Shown here: one piece after another, positions 8,825 through 18,068 of the stretch
How the letters are laid out: the number at the start of each line of letters is the position of its first letter
Position numbering within the stretch: position 1 is the stretch's first letter
Assembly (NCBI RefSeq): GCF_900095265.1
Contig: NZ_LT607666.1
Span: 43,269-90,376, forward strand
Direction: 5' to 3'
Length of the DNA stretch: 47,108 nucleotides
Source of the DNA: Janthinobacterium sp. UMAB-56
GTDB taxonomy: Bacteria > Pseudomonadota > Gammaproteobacteria > Burkholderiales > Burkholderiaceae_D
Translations under genes and position numbers: made by a program
The notes under the pieces: model-generated
Database searches by the model: none
Told to the model about the DNA's origin: nothing
Seen by the model: only the letters and a program-made list of their open reading frames with translations

Positions 8825-9043
8825 GGAAGTCTCCGGTAGCGGCGTGCGTGAGGGATCGTCATGGCCTAGCTTAAAAAGATGGCCGCCGCCCTCCTTGATT
8901 GCGCTCAACAAGCCGCCGATTGTGCCCGCGCGGGCCGGCCGCCACTCTGTGTTCCTTGTTCCCGCTCAAGAATGGCCGGGCCGGCAACCGTAGAATTTCC
9001 CGGACGGCGTTGCTCGGGCCGCAACCATTCGGAGCACAGGCAT
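8825..9043. promoter_or_regulatory. Divergent intergenic region, prsT / tviB-like
   Basis: These 219 bases separate the leftward prsT operon from the rightward nucleotide-sugar genes and should hold both promoters. The centre is GC-rich, with CCGGCC-type short palindromes around 8935-8990. No promoter hexamers could be assigned with confidence. Reading frames crossing it are shadows. Confidence 0.35.
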
Positions 9044-10348
9044 ATGGATAGCAAGGTCGATGGTAAGGCGGACGTGGTGGCGGTGGTAGGGCTCGGTTAT
9101 GTCGGCTTGCAGCTGGCCGTGGCGTTTGGCAAGCGCCAGCGCACGATCGGCTTTGACTTGTCGGCACGCAAGGTGGAAAGCTACCGGCGCCACATCGACC
9201 CGACGGGTGAAGTCAGCCAGGAACAGTTGCTGGCAGCGCAATGGCTGAGCGTCGGCTGCGATCCGGCCGAGCTGCAACTGGCCGATTTCATCGTCGTGGC
9301 CGTGCCCACGCCCGTCGACAGCGCGCACAATCCCGATTTCTCGGCCCTGGCCGGCGCCAGCGCGGCCGTCGGCCGGCACATGCGGCGCGGCGCCATCGTC
9401 ATCTACGAATCGACCGTGTATCCGGGCGCCACCGAAGAAATCTGCATCCCCATCCTGGAACAGCACTCGGGTCTGCGCTGGAAAGAAGACTTTCATGTGG
9501 GCTTTTCGCCCGAGCGCATCAACCCCGGCGACAAGGCGCATACGCTGCACAGCATCCGCAAGGTAGTCTCGGGCGACGATGCCGCCACCCTGGACAGGGT
9601 GGCGGCCCTGTACGAAGGCGTGGTCGAGGCCGGCGTGCACCGGGCTTCGAGCATCCGCGTGGCCGAAGCGGCCAAGGTGATCGAAAACACGCAGCGCGAC
9701 CTGAACATCGCGCTGATGAACGAGCTGGCCATCATCTTCGACCGCATCGGTATCGACACCCTGGAAGTGCTGCAGGCGGCGGGCACGAAATGGAATTTCC
9801 TGCCGTTCCGGCCGGGGCTGGTGGGCGGCCACTGCATCGGCGTCGACCCCTACTATTTGACGCACAAGGCGGAAATGCTGGGCTACCACCCGCACGTGAT
9901 CCTGGCCGGGCGCCGCATCAACGATGGCATGGCCAAGTTCGTGGCGGAAAAAACCATCAAGGAAATGGTGCGTGCCGGTTTTAAACTCAAGGGCGCGCAC
10001 GTGAATGTGCTGGGCCTGACCTTCAAGGAAAATTGTCCGGACTTGCGCAATTCAAAAGTGGTCGACATGATACACGAACTGCAATCGTACGGTGTGCAGG
10101 TGCACGTGCACGATCCCGTTGCCGATGGCCGCGAAGCGCTGGAAGAATACGGTTTAATGCTGGAAAGCTGGGAGCAGCTGCCGCAGGCCGAAGCCATCAT
10201 CAGCGCCGTTTCTCACCAGGCCCTGCTGGCCCGCCCGTTGGCCGACTTGCAAGCCAAGGTGCTGGAAAATGGCTGTTTCATCGACATTAAGTCGCATTTC
10301 GACCCCCGTCCGCTGCAGGACGGCGGCCTGCACGTGTGGCGGCTGTGA
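9044..10348 (+). CDS. tviB: UDP-N-acetylglucosamine 6-dehydrogenase (TviB/WbpA-type)
   Basis: This 434-residue nucleotide-sugar dehydrogenase should oxidise UDP-GlcNAc to UDP-GlcNAc uronic acid with NAD+ in the cytoplasm, supplying an acidic sugar for the exopolysaccharide. The Rossmann motif [12 protein letters not shown] lies at about residues 14-25, the central block contains [10 protein letters not shown], and the catalytic Cys264 sits in [14 protein letters not shown]. The C-terminal domain has [19 protein letters not shown] 9044 was chosen because the fold begins directly after it; the frame is open 55 codons further upstream without recognisable content. The stop overlaps the next start (TGATG). 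UDP-glucose or UDP-ManNAc dehydrogenase is possible, but the epimerase partner favours the TviB/WbpA/WbpO group. Confidence 0.87.
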   Translation: MDSKVDGKADVVAVVGLGYVGLQLAVAFGKRQRTIGFDLSARKVESYRRHIDPTGEVSQEQLLAAQWLSVGCDPAELQLADFIVVAVPTPVDSAHNPDFSALAGASAAVGRHMRRGAIVIYESTVYPGATEEICIPILEQHSGLRWKEDFHVGFSPERINPGDKAHTLHSIRKVVSGDDAATLDRVAALYEGVVEAGVHRASSIRVAEAAKVIENTQRDLNIALMNELAIIFDRIGIDTLEVLQAAGTKWNFLPFRPGLVGGHCIGVDPYYLTHKAEMLGYHPHVILAGRRINDGMAKFVAEKTIKEMVRAGFKLKGAHVNVLGLTFKENCPDLRNSKVVDMIHELQSYGVQVHVHDPVADGREALEEYGLMLESWEQLPQAEAIISAVSHQALLARPLADLQAKVLENGCFIDIKSHFDPRPLQDGGLHVWRL

Positions 10349-11598
10349 TGTCGGCCGAAGACGACAAGGCGAGCACGGGCATGGGGCTCGCTGGCGCGCT
10401 GACGCCTTTGCGCGCGAGCGCCAGCGCCTATGCGCTTGCCTGTGCGCAGCTGAAGCAAACGCCGCGCCGCTGGCTGGTGACGGGCGTGGCCGGCTTCATT
10501 GGTTCGCACCTGCTGGAAACCCTGTTGCTGCTGGGCCAGGAAGTGCGCGGGCTGGATAATTTTCTGACGGGCCACCGCCACAACCTGGAGCAGGTGCGCG
10601 CCAGCGTGGGCGAGCAGGCGTGGCGCCGCTTCACCTTCATCGAGGGCGATATCCGCGACACGCAGGCGTGCGCGCGCGGCTGCGGCGCGCCGCTACAGGC
10701 CGCCAAGGCCGGCGACGCTGAGGCCGACAATAAGATAGATGCGCCCGATGGTGGCAGCGGCTGCTGTGGCAGTATGGCCGGGCGCGGCCGTGCCGATCCT
10801 GGCGGCCCCGTCGCCGTCGCCGCCAGTGACGCTGTCGATTATGTGCTGCACCAGGCGGCGCTCGGTTCCGTCTCGCGTTCGCTGGACGACCCGCTGCTGT
10901 GCCATGCCGTCAATGTCAGCGGTTTCCTGAACATACTGGCCGCCGCCCGCGACGCGGGCGTGCGGCGTTTCGTGTATGCCGCATCCAGCGCCACCTACGG
11001 CGACCATCCGGCCCTGCCGAAAGTGGAGCAGCACATCGGCGCGCCCCTGTCGCCGTATGCCTTGAGTAAATATGTCAATGAACTGTATGCGCAAGTGTAC
11101 GCGCGCTGCTATGCCATGCAGACGGTGGGGCTGCGCTACTTCAATGTCTTCGGCCCGCGGCAAGACCCGCTGGGCGCCTACGCGGCCGTCATTCCCCGCT
11201 GGATCGCTGCCATGCTGGCCGACGAGAGCGTGCGCATCCATGGCGACGGCGCCACCAGCCGCGACTTCTGCTTCGTGCACAATGCCGTGCAAGCTAATAT
11301 CCTGGCCGCCACCGGCACGGACCCGGCGGCAGTGAACCAGGTCTACAATGTCGCCGTCAATGCCCGCACCAGTTTGACGCAGCTGCACGCCACCATGCAG
11401 CAGCTATTGCTGGCCGCCCGCCCGCAGCACGTGTCACGGTCGCCGCACTACGGCGAGTTTCGCCCCGGCGACGTGCGCCATTCGCAGGCGGATATCGCCA
11501 AGGCGGCCCGCTTGCTCGGTTATGTACCCACGCACGACCTGGCACAAGGTTTGCGGCAGACCATCGCCTGGTATGTGGCGCAGGCGGGCCTGGCCTGA
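10348..11598 (+). CDS. tviC: UDP-GlcNAc/GlcNAcA C4-epimerase (TviC/WbpP-type) with insertion
   Basis: This 416-residue short-chain NAD-dependent epimerase is expected to interconvert UDP-GlcNAc(A) and UDP-GalNAc(A). The glycine motif [10 protein letters not shown] (residues 45-54), SSATYGD and the YxxxK pair Tyr237/Lys241 in [11 protein letters not shown] are intact, and [10 protein letters not shown] is typical of WbpP/TviC. Relatives are about 340 residues. The excess comes from a roughly 30-residue N-terminal extension and an Ala/Gly-rich stretch at about residues 110-162, between DIRDTQAC and [13 protein letters not shown], where WbpP has only about ten residues. The first ATG is coupled to the dehydrogenase stop. 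Frame and catalytic residues are intact on both sides, so it looks functional. Confidence 0.86.
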   Translation: MSAEDDKASTGMGLAGALTPLRASASAYALACAQLKQTPRRWLVTGVAGFIGSHLLETLLLLGQEVRGLDNFLTGHRHNLEQVRASVGEQAWRRFTFIEGDIRDTQACARGCGAPLQAAKAGDAEADNKIDAPDGGSGCCGSMAGRGRADPGGPVAVAASDAVDYVLHQAALGSVSRSLDDPLLCHAVNVSGFLNILAAARDAGVRRFVYAASSATYGDHPALPKVEQHIGAPLSPYALSKYVNELYAQVYARCYAMQTVGLRYFNVFGPRQDPLGAYAAVIPRWIAAMLADESVRIHGDGATSRDFCFVHNAVQANILAATGTDPAAVNQVYNVAVNARTSLTQLHATMQQLLLAARPQHVSRSPHYGEFRPGDVRHSQADIAKAARLLGYVPTHDLAQGLRQTIAWYVAQAGLA

Positions 11599-11609
11599 GA
11601 CGCACATCC

Positions 11610-11674
11610 GTTGTATATCCGTTGTACCTTCTTTGTACATCAGCTGTTGTACATCAGCTGTTGTACATCAGCTG
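11610..11674. repeat. 14-bp tandem repeat with degenerate leading copies
   Basis: Three perfect head-to-tail copies of TTGTACATCAGCTG occupy 11633-11646, 11647-11660 and 11661-11674. Two shorter degenerate copies beginning TTGTATATCC and TTGTACCTTC precede them. Each copy holds the palindrome TGTACA and also CAGCTG. It lies 34 bases after the epimerase stop and about 110 bases beyond the end of the spoVR gene, that is, in the 3' flank of both convergent genes. Confidence 0.9.
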
Positions 11675-11783
11675 CGCATGATAGGCGCATGCGTAAGCTG
11701 CGAGGTGTCCGCACTGGCGGCCAGCGTCCATCGTGCGCAATGGCTGCGTAGGCAAGGGACAGGGTGTGCGCGAGCATTGCCGC

Positions 11784-13292
11784 CTAATGTTGCTCGAGTG
11801 TCGCTGTTTGTGCTGCTGCCGGTACTGCTGCTGATATTGCTGGTGGCGCGGGCGGCTCGGGCACGCCATCGGTCTTGCTGTGGAGCACCCAGGGCGTGCC
11901 GCGAAAATCGGCCGTCTGCAAGGTGACGGGACGGCGCCAGACACGGGCGATATACGCCAGCACCTGTTCCGCCCGCTCCAGGTCGAGGCCACGTCCATCG
12001 CGCTGGTGGTCGTGGCGCAGTACCAGGCTGCCATCGTCGTTGAGCACGGTGACGGCGATGCATGGCGCGCCATAGTTGTATTTGGGCGCCAGGATGGCTT
12101 CGCGGATGGCCGGCAAGTCGCGGCTGGCCAGGCGCGTTTCGCCATCGTGGCGGCTTTCATGCACGAACAGGCCCAGGCGGTCAGCCAGTTCCCCGTCCAG
12201 ATAATTGCGTATAAAGCTGCAGTCATCGTCGTCGCGGCAAATCTGGCGCGCCCGCGCCAATCCTTCGCGCTCAATGATGTGTTCCCACATGCAAAAACCC
12301 AGGTGATAGGGATTGACGGCCAAGGCATGCTGGTGCTCGCCCGCGTAAGGGCGCACCACGTCCGAGTGCGACTTGATGGCGGACAGATACAGCGCTGGCG
12401 GCAGGAAGTCGGCTTCGCTCAGCAGCCGAGCGTGCCAGTACGAGGCCCAGCCCTCGTTCATAATCTGGCAGGCGTACACTGGATAGTAGTAAAACGATTC
12501 TTCGCGTACGGCCAGGAAAATGTCGCGCTCCCAATCGGCCAGTTCCGGTCCGTGCTGCGCGATGAACCAGAGCAAGTCGTACTCGGGCTGCGGCGGCACA
12601 AGCGGGCGCTGCGCCAGGCTTGCCCGCGCCGCGTCGCGCGCCGCCAGCGCGCTTGCCTCGCCTGGCAGTCGGCGGTAGCGCTGCGCAAAAGGATCGTCCA
12701 CGCCGGCTACGCTGGCTGGCCCGGATGCCGCAGCATACGCGGGCCGGTGCAGTTCGGCGTGGATGTCTACGTGCGGCTCCAGCGCCAGTGCCGCGTCGAG
12801 CACGGCTTCCACCTGTTCCTGCCCGTGGCGCTGCAGCGCCGTTTCGATGCGCTGCGCCCGTGCCGCGCTTTGTTGCAAGATGCGCTGGCCCGCCATCGCG
12901 CCGAAACGCAGGAACAGGGTATTGCGGCCGGCAAAATCGGCATGGCCCAGCACGTGGGCAGTGACGAGGGTGTTTTCCGCCACTGAATTGCGTTCGGCCA
13001 TGTAGGCATGGCAAGGGTCGCCGGGAAACATGACTTCGAACATAGGCGAGTTCCCCATTTTTTGATGCACGAGCTGGTGGATGTAGCGCACGCCGAACGA
13101 CCAGTGACGCATGCGCACGGGAAAGCCGTAGATGGCGATCTCGGCCATAAAACTGTCCGGCACCAGCTCGAACTCGACGGGGGCGAAGTCCAGGCCCAGT
13201 TCCCGCGCCAGCGCTTCGATGCGCGCCGCGTAACCGTCCAGGCCGGCTATGCCTGCAGCGTCGTCGTGGCGCTGTGCGTCAGGGCGCGTCAT
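11784..13292 (-). CDS. SpoVR/YcgB family protein
   Basis: This 502-residue cytoplasmic protein belongs to the SpoVR/YcgB family, of unknown biochemical activity and tied to sporulation cortex in Bacillus and to stationary-phase or stress responses elsewhere. Diagnostic blocks are YGFPVRMRHWSFGVRYIHQL, PMFEVMFPGDPCHAYMAERN, VTAHVLGHADFAGRN and NEGWASYWHARLL. Many conserved His, Glu and Tyr residues suggest metal binding, though none is assigned here. ATG 13292 overlaps the stop of the upstream DUF444 gene by four bases; the longer frame to 13349 only shadows that gene. It is last in a prkA-yeaH-spoVR operon. The C-terminus is Pro/Ala/Gln-rich and looks disordered. Confidence 0.93.
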   Translation of the reverse strand: MTRPDAQRHDDAAGIAGLDGYAARIEALARELGLDFAPVEFELVPDSFMAEIAIYGFPVRMRHWSFGVRYIHQLVHQKMGNSPMFEVMFPGDPCHAYMAERNSVAENTLVTAHVLGHADFAGRNTLFLRFGAMAGQRILQQSAARAQRIETALQRHGQEQVEAVLDAALALEPHVDIHAELHRPAYAAASGPASVAGVDDPFAQRYRRLPGEASALAARDAARASLAQRPLVPPQPEYDLLWFIAQHGPELADWERDIFLAVREESFYYYPVYACQIMNEGWASYWHARLLSEADFLPPALYLSAIKSHSDVVRPYAGEHQHALAVNPYHLGFCMWEHIIEREGLARARQICRDDDDCSFIRNYLDGELADRLGLFVHESRHDGETRLASRDLPAIREAILAPKYNYGAPCIAVTVLNDDGSLVLRHDHQRDGRGLDLERAEQVLAYIARVWRRPVTLQTADFRGTPWVLHSKTDGVPEPPAPPAISAAVPAAAQTATLEQH

Positions 13293-14479
13293 GCTGCGTG
13301 CTCCGTATCGGCCGCCTCGTGCTGGAAAAAGGTGCGGATGGCCGCCCATATATCGTCATTCTTGTTCAAGATACTGCTGTGCAAGGGCAAGCCTCGGCGA
13401 TGCTGCTCAGCGCACACGCTGTGCATTTCCGTTTCCAGGCTGCGCGGCGCGCCGGGGACGGTTTCCACGTAGCCCATATAGTTGAGCAAGGCGGCCAGTT
13501 CACGCAGGGCCAGGCTGGCCGCTGCCCGGTCTTCGCTGAAATTCTCGCCATCGGAGGCATAGAACAGGTAAGCGTTGTAGCGACCCGGTGCATAGTGTTC
13601 CTGCAGCAGTTCGCGGCTCAGGCGAAAGGCGCTGGAGGCCAGGGTGCCGCCTATGCCATTGACCTGGTAGAACTCGGCTTCGGAAAATTCCCAGGCCCGC
13701 GTCGTATGGGCGATAAAGCGCGTTTCCACGCGCGCATATCTGCGGCGCAAGCCCTGCAAGGCAAAGAAAAAGAAGGATTTGGCCAGTTTGCGCTCGGCCT
13801 GTGCCACGCTGGCTGACACGTCCAGCACGAAAAACACGACGGCATTCGTGCTGGGCCGTGGCTGTGGCTGCATCTGGTGGTAACGCAAGTCATCATTGGT
13901 GAAGGGCACTGGCTGCGCCTGCAGGGCGCGCCGCTTGATCGCTTCCTTGGCGGTGCGCCGCCGGTCCAGGCGCGAACGGGCGCCATGACGATCGAGGCCG
14001 CTACGCACGAGCCGCACGTCGTCGATGGCGCCCAGGTGGCGTGGCTTCAGGTGCGGCAACTCGAAGGCATCCCACAGCCAGTCGAGAATATCATCGAGGG
14101 GAAACTCCACCAGCAGGCGGACCTCCCCTTCGCCATTGCCGCCTTCGCCTTGCGCGCCGGCCCCTCCCGTGGCGACGGCATGGGCCACGCGCAGGATATC
14201 GCCGGGCTTGCCGTCACCCTGGCCCGCGCCCACACTGTTGCGCGCGGGCGCCAGCTGAAAACGCGCATGTTCGAGCAGGCGCATGGGCACTTGCACCGTG
14301 CGCTGCTGTGGTCCGTCGATCAGGTCAGACGTGGCGATCAGCTCGGGCAAGTGGGCCTGCACGGCGTCGCGCACCTTCTGGTTGTGGCGCAGCCAGTCGC
14401 GTGCGCCACGCGAGAACAGCGCGTACCACGGCTGTGCCAGGGCCGGCGCGGCGGAAGCTGGCGAAGGCGTGGCGGACAT
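13289..14479 (-). CDS. yeaH: DUF444/YeaH family protein
   Basis: This 396-residue partner of the PrkA kinase belongs to the YeaH/YhbH family. A von Willebrand A-like fold with a MIDAS-type DxSxS motif is seen in VVFFVLDVSASVAQAERKLA. An N-terminal region contains VPMRLLEHARFQLAP, and downstream comes YNAYLFYASDGENFSED. A Gly-rich low-complexity linker (around GAGQGDGKPG and GGAGAQGEGGNG) is typical of the family. It starts two bases after the prkA stop and overlaps the spoVR start. Family function is regulatory in nutrient and stress responses; the biochemical role is not established. Confidence 0.92.
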   Translation of the reverse strand: MSATPSPASAAPALAQPWYALFSRGARDWLRHNQKVRDAVQAHLPELIATSDLIDGPQQRTVQVPMRLLEHARFQLAPARNSVGAGQGDGKPGDILRVAHAVATGGAGAQGEGGNGEGEVRLLVEFPLDDILDWLWDAFELPHLKPRHLGAIDDVRLVRSGLDRHGARSRLDRRRTAKEAIKRRALQAQPVPFTNDDLRYHQMQPQPRPSTNAVVFFVLDVSASVAQAERKLAKSFFFFALQGLRRRYARVETRFIAHTTRAWEFSEAEFYQVNGIGGTLASSAFRLSRELLQEHYAPGRYNAYLFYASDGENFSEDRAAASLALRELAALLNYMGYVETVPGAPRSLETEMHSVCAEQHRRGLPLHSSILNKNDDIWAAIRTFFQHEAADTEHAA

Positions 14480-14481
14480 CG

Positions 14482-16461
14482 CTATTCCTGCGCCAGCAAG
14501 GTGGTCACGTAGTTGAGCGCTTCGCGCGCGCTATGGGCATCATAGCCATATTCGTCGATCAGGCGCTGCTCGACGGCGGAGATCCTGGCGCGCACGTCGT
14601 CATCGGGACGTTTGGCCGAGCCGACCAGGCGCAGGACGTCGCGCCGCTGCTCGAACAGATATTGCTGGATGGCATCGTGTAGTTGCGCATGGCTGCCCAG
14701 GCCAAACGCCTCGCCCCGCTTGAAGGCGCCCATGGCCTTGCGTACTACTTCTTGCCGGAAAGATTGCTTGCCCGAGTCACTGATATGGATCTTTTCTTCC
14801 ACGGCACGCAGGAAGCGCTCGTCAGGACGGCGCTCTTCGCTGGTGATGGGATCGCGGATCTGGCGGTTGTCGAGCACGGCCTCGACTTCATCAAGATATT
14901 TGTTCAGCAAGTCTTGCGCTTCTTGCTCGAACGACACGAACAGGGCCTTGTGCACGTCGGCTTTGACCCAGCGGTTATAGAAATCCTTGCGCGTGAGCAC
15001 CAGGTAATCGACCCACTGGCGCTTGCGCCTCAGTTCGATGCGCGCGTCGCTTTCGATGCCGTCCTTCAGGGCCAGCAGCACGTCCATGGTCGAGACGCTG
15101 TTGCGCTGGGCGGAAATGATGGCGTGCGACAGGGCATTGATGACGAACCGGGGCGACACGCCCGCCAGGCCATCGTCGGGCGCCTTGTGGCGCTCGCGCA
15201 GGCGGCGCAGGTCGGCAGGCTGCAAGTCGTCGACGTCTTCGTTGGCATAGATGCGCAGCTTCCTGACCAGTTCTGTTTCCTTGTCGTCGCCTTCGGGCAA
15301 GCGGCTGAGGATGGCAAAGACGGCCGCCGCATGCAGCACGTGCGGATCGAGGTGTACCTCGCGGAAGGCGGGTGCGCCCGCCAGGATCAGCTTGCGGTAG
15401 ATGCGCGCTTCTTCGCGGTAATTGAGCGTATAGGGCACTTGCACGATGACCATGCGGTCGAGCAGCGCCTCGTTTTCGCTTTCTTGCAGGAATTTGCGAA
15501 ACTCGGCCAGATTCGTATGGGCGAGGATGGTTTCATCGAGGTAAATCAGGGGGAAGCGCGATACCTTGACATTCTTTTCCTGCGTCAGTGTCAGCAACAG
15601 GTAGAGAAATTCCCGCTTGACCTTGAGGATCTCGATCATTTCCAGCATGCCGCGGCTGGCAGCATACACGGCGCCAGACCACGACCAGGCCCGCGGATCG
15701 CCTTCGTCGCCGTATTGCGCCACTTTCGACAGGTCGACGGAGCCCACCAGGTCGGCCAGGTCGGCCGTGCTGGGATCGTGCGGCGCATACGTGCCGATGC
15801 CGCAGCGGCCCGCCTCGGACAGGTGGATGCGCTCGACGGGCATGCGCAGGAAGTCGCCCGCATACTGCTCTTCCAGGCGGGCACGGCAATGGGGACACAG
15901 TTCGCCATGCAGCTCGGCATCATAGCTGGCGCGAAAGTCGGCGCGCATGCTGTGCGGCACCAGATGCAGCGGCGATTCGTGCACGGGGCAGCCGGCGATG
16001 CCGTACAGAGCGCCTTCGCTGCTATGGCTGTAATCTTCCAGGCCTCGCTTGAGCAGGATCACCAGCGTCGACTTGCCGCCCGACGGCGGACCCAGCAACA
16101 GTAGCATGCGCCGGCCCACCTCGGAGCCGGCGGCGGCCGCCTTGAAGTAGGCGGCGACCCGGTCGATCGCCTCGTCGATGCCGAACAGTTCGTCATCGAA
16201 CAGGCGGCAGCGGAAGTGCCCGCTGTCATCGGTCTGGCCGTTCCAGCGCATCATGTCCCACAGGTACTGGTGCGCGCTGCGCGTCAGCAGGGCGGCGCGG
16301 CCGGGCAGAATCTGCTCGAGGAAGTCGGCAAAACTGCCGCGCCAGGGACTGATGCGGTGTTTTTCCGCCCAAGCCGCCATGCTCTGCACAAAATTTGCAT
16401 GTTGGCCTGCTTGCTCGTCTGCGGGCGCGTCGTCGTGGCGTGTCATAGCTGGGCTCGTCAT
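14482..16461 (-). CDS. prkA: PrkA family serine protein kinase (YeaG)
   Basis: This 659-residue PrkA/YeaG protein has an AAA-like ATPase domain, described as a Ser/Thr kinase and, in some work, as an ATPase or protease. Its Walker A motif GPPSGGKST lies at about residues 122-130, and the sequence ends in a PrkA C-terminal domain (REALNYVTTLLAQE). A Cys/His-rich segment (GELCPHCRARLEEQY) matches the family. The frame stays open to 17508, but that extension only mirrors the divergent protease gene. ATG 16461 follows a GGGGA site; ATG 16476 is possible. YeaG in Escherichia coli is about 644 residues, fitting this start. It is first in the operon with yeaH and spoVR, a stationary-phase and stress module. 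Confidence 0.93.
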   Translation of the reverse strand: MTSPAMTRHDDAPADEQAGQHANFVQSMAAWAEKHRISPWRGSFADFLEQILPGRAALLTRSAHQYLWDMMRWNGQTDDSGHFRCRLFDDELFGIDEAIDRVAAYFKAAAAGSEVGRRMLLLLGPPSGGKSTLVILLKRGLEDYSHSSEGALYGIAGCPVHESPLHLVPHSMRADFRASYDAELHGELCPHCRARLEEQYAGDFLRMPVERIHLSEAGRCGIGTYAPHDPSTADLADLVGSVDLSKVAQYGDEGDPRAWSWSGAVYAASRGMLEMIEILKVKREFLYLLLTLTQEKNVKVSRFPLIYLDETILAHTNLAEFRKFLQESENEALLDRMVIVQVPYTLNYREEARIYRKLILAGAPAFREVHLDPHVLHAAAVFAILSRLPEGDDKETELVRKLRIYANEDVDDLQPADLRRLRERHKAPDDGLAGVSPRFVINALSHAIISAQRNSVSTMDVLLALKDGIESDARIELRRKRQWVDYLVLTRKDFYNRWVKADVHKALFVSFEQEAQDLLNKYLDEVEAVLDNRQIRDPITSEERRPDERFLRAVEEKIHISDSGKQSFRQEVVRKAMGAFKRGEAFGLGSHAQLHDAIQQYLFEQRRDVLRLVGSAKRPDDDVRARISAVEQRLIDEYGYDAHSAREALNYVTTLLAQE

Positions 16462-16732
16462 TGTGTCCCCATCCATACCGTTGCTGGTGTTGCTGGTGTT
16501 GCCGGCGTTGCTGCCGTGAAGCAGGCCCAGTTCCAGCCTGTTGGCCAAGTATACGGCGCTGCCCTTGTCTGCACGCCTGATCCCGCTCAACCTTGACGAG
16601 GGAACTATTTTTATCCTCGCTGGCCCCAGAAGGGCCGGGCAGCCAGGTGCCCGCGCGGTTCGATCCAGATCAATACCGCGACGCGGCGCGCGTCCACACT
16701 GGTGGCTTGCAGCGACCCACGAGGAGAACACG
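16462..16732. promoter_or_regulatory. Divergent intergenic region with 9-bp imperfect repeats, prkA / protease-like
   Basis: This 271-base divergent region should contain promoters for prkA (left) and the trypsin-like gene (right). Four imperfect 9-bp units beginning TTGCTGGTG run from 16481 to 16516 in the prkA leader. TTGACG at 16593-16598 resembles a -35 box, but no -10 lies at proper spacing. Confidence 0.4.
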
Positions 16733-17911
16733 ATGATAGGCAACGAGAACGGTTTCACCGCCCCGCCTGGCAGCAGCGGCAGGGGGCAGAGCCCGGACGA
16801 TGAAGAGGCCATCGGCCAATTTTCCATCCCCGGCGAAGACGACAATACGATCGAGAGCGCATCTGTCTCGGACGTGCCCGACGCCCTGAGCGGCGTCAGC
16901 ATGGAATTGCTGGAGATCAAGCGCAGCATCGAAGACGGCATGCGCCAGTCGATTTCCCATGCGGGTGGCGTGCGCGCGGCAGATGCCTTCAGCGACGGCG
17001 GCAATATCCAGGGCGTGTCCATCGGCTTGGGCGAGGGCGCCAGCGACAGCTCGTGCGGCGAGCCGGGCTTGCCGGCCCTGACCCTGTACGTGGCCGAGTC
17101 CACCTCGGTCGACCGCGCCAAGGCCGCCATCGTGGGGGCCATGGGCGTGCGCGCCGTGGCCAGCGACAAGGTGCCCGTCAATATCGTCGTCACGGGCGTG
17201 ATCGATGCGCAACCGCACCGTTTCCGCCTGCGCCCGGCGCCCGGCGGCGTGTCGGTCGGGCATTTCCGCATCACGGCCGGCACCATCGCTTGCCTGGCCG
17301 TGGGGCGCAGCGCACCGCGCACCAGTCGTTTGATGATACTTAGCAATAACCATGTGCTCGCCAATTCCAACGGCGGCGTGTTCAACGATTGCATCGTGCA
17401 GCCTGGCCCCATCGACGGCGGCCGCTGCCCGCAAGACCAAGTGGCCGTGCTTGAGCGTTTCGTGCCCATCAATTTCAGCGGCGGCGTCAACTTTGTCGAT
17501 TGCGCCACCGGCTGGGCCTGGCCAGACCGCGTGCGGCCCGAACTGGTTTACCTGAGCGGCGGCGTGCCCGCGTATTTCCGCATCAGCAACGCGCTGGTGG
17601 CGCCCGCGCTGGGCATGATGGTCGGCAAATCCGGGCGCACGACGCAATTGACACAGGGCCGCATCACGGGCCTGGGTGCCACCATTAACTTCAATTATGG
17701 CGGCGGCAGGATCGCGCTGTTCCAGGACCAGATCGCCATCACGGGCGTGGGCGGGACGTTCAGCGCGGGCGGCGATTCCGGTTCGTCCATCTGGACCTGG
17801 AACCAGCAGCGCAATCCCGTCGGCCTGCTGTTTGCCGGCGGCGGCAATATGACCTTTGCCAACCAGATGCGGCGCGTGGTGGTGGCGCTCGACGTCAATT
17901 TGTATACCTGA
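16733..17911 (+). CDS. Trypsin-fold (S1) protein with N-terminal pre-protease domain
   Basis: This 392-residue protein of the bacterial trypsin-like group recalls plant NAL1-type proteases. ATG 16733 follows a strong GAGGAG site. A disordered acidic N-terminus (1-75) leads to a helical stretch (LEIKRSIEDGMRQSI), then a roughly 75-residue domain (about 95-165, with ALTLYVAES and DKVPVNIVVTGVIDA) and the protease fold. Catalytic candidates are His207 in LSNNHVLANSNG, Asp256 in NFVDCATGW and Ser349 in AGGDSGSSIW, so the triad looks complete. No signal peptide is seen, so it is probably cytoplasmic or exported by another route. It is divergent from prkA. A 119-residue protein encoded next resembles its N-terminal domain. 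Fold confidence is good; substrate is unknown. Confidence 0.78.
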   Translation: MIGNENGFTAPPGSSGRGQSPDDEEAIGQFSIPGEDDNTIESASVSDVPDALSGVSMELLEIKRSIEDGMRQSISHAGGVRAADAFSDGGNIQGVSIGLGEGASDSSCGEPGLPALTLYVAESTSVDRAKAAIVGAMGVRAVASDKVPVNIVVTGVIDAQPHRFRLRPAPGGVSVGHFRITAGTIACLAVGRSAPRTSRLMILSNNHVLANSNGGVFNDCIVQPGPIDGGRCPQDQVAVLERFVPINFSGGVNFVDCATGWAWPDRVRPELVYLSGGVPAYFRISNALVAPALGMMVGKSGRTTQLTQGRITGLGATINFNYGGGRIALFQDQIAITGVGGTFSAGGDSGSSIWTWNQQRNPVGLLFAGGGNMTFANQMRRVVVALDVNLYT

Positions 17912-18068
17912 GCACGTTACCAGGACAGGTCGCGCCGCCTTGCCTAGCGCAGGCTTTTGCACGATGCTGATCCAAGCAGAGGCGGCAGCCGCGCAGGATG
18001 TTGCCCGATGAAGGGTGCTGCAATGCCGGAGCACCGGGTGTATGATGGAATGCATCAGGGGGTGTGTC

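Noticed and set aside
11633..11674. CRISPR-like repeats
   Set aside because: The repeats are contiguous with no spacers and no cas genes are present.
14683..16104. 473-codon forward open frame
   Set aside because: Mirror of prkA, whose motifs are unambiguous.
16462..17508. N-terminal extension of PrkA to about 1008 residues
   Set aside because: The extra part mirrors the trypsin-fold gene; PrkA proteins are about 640-660 residues.
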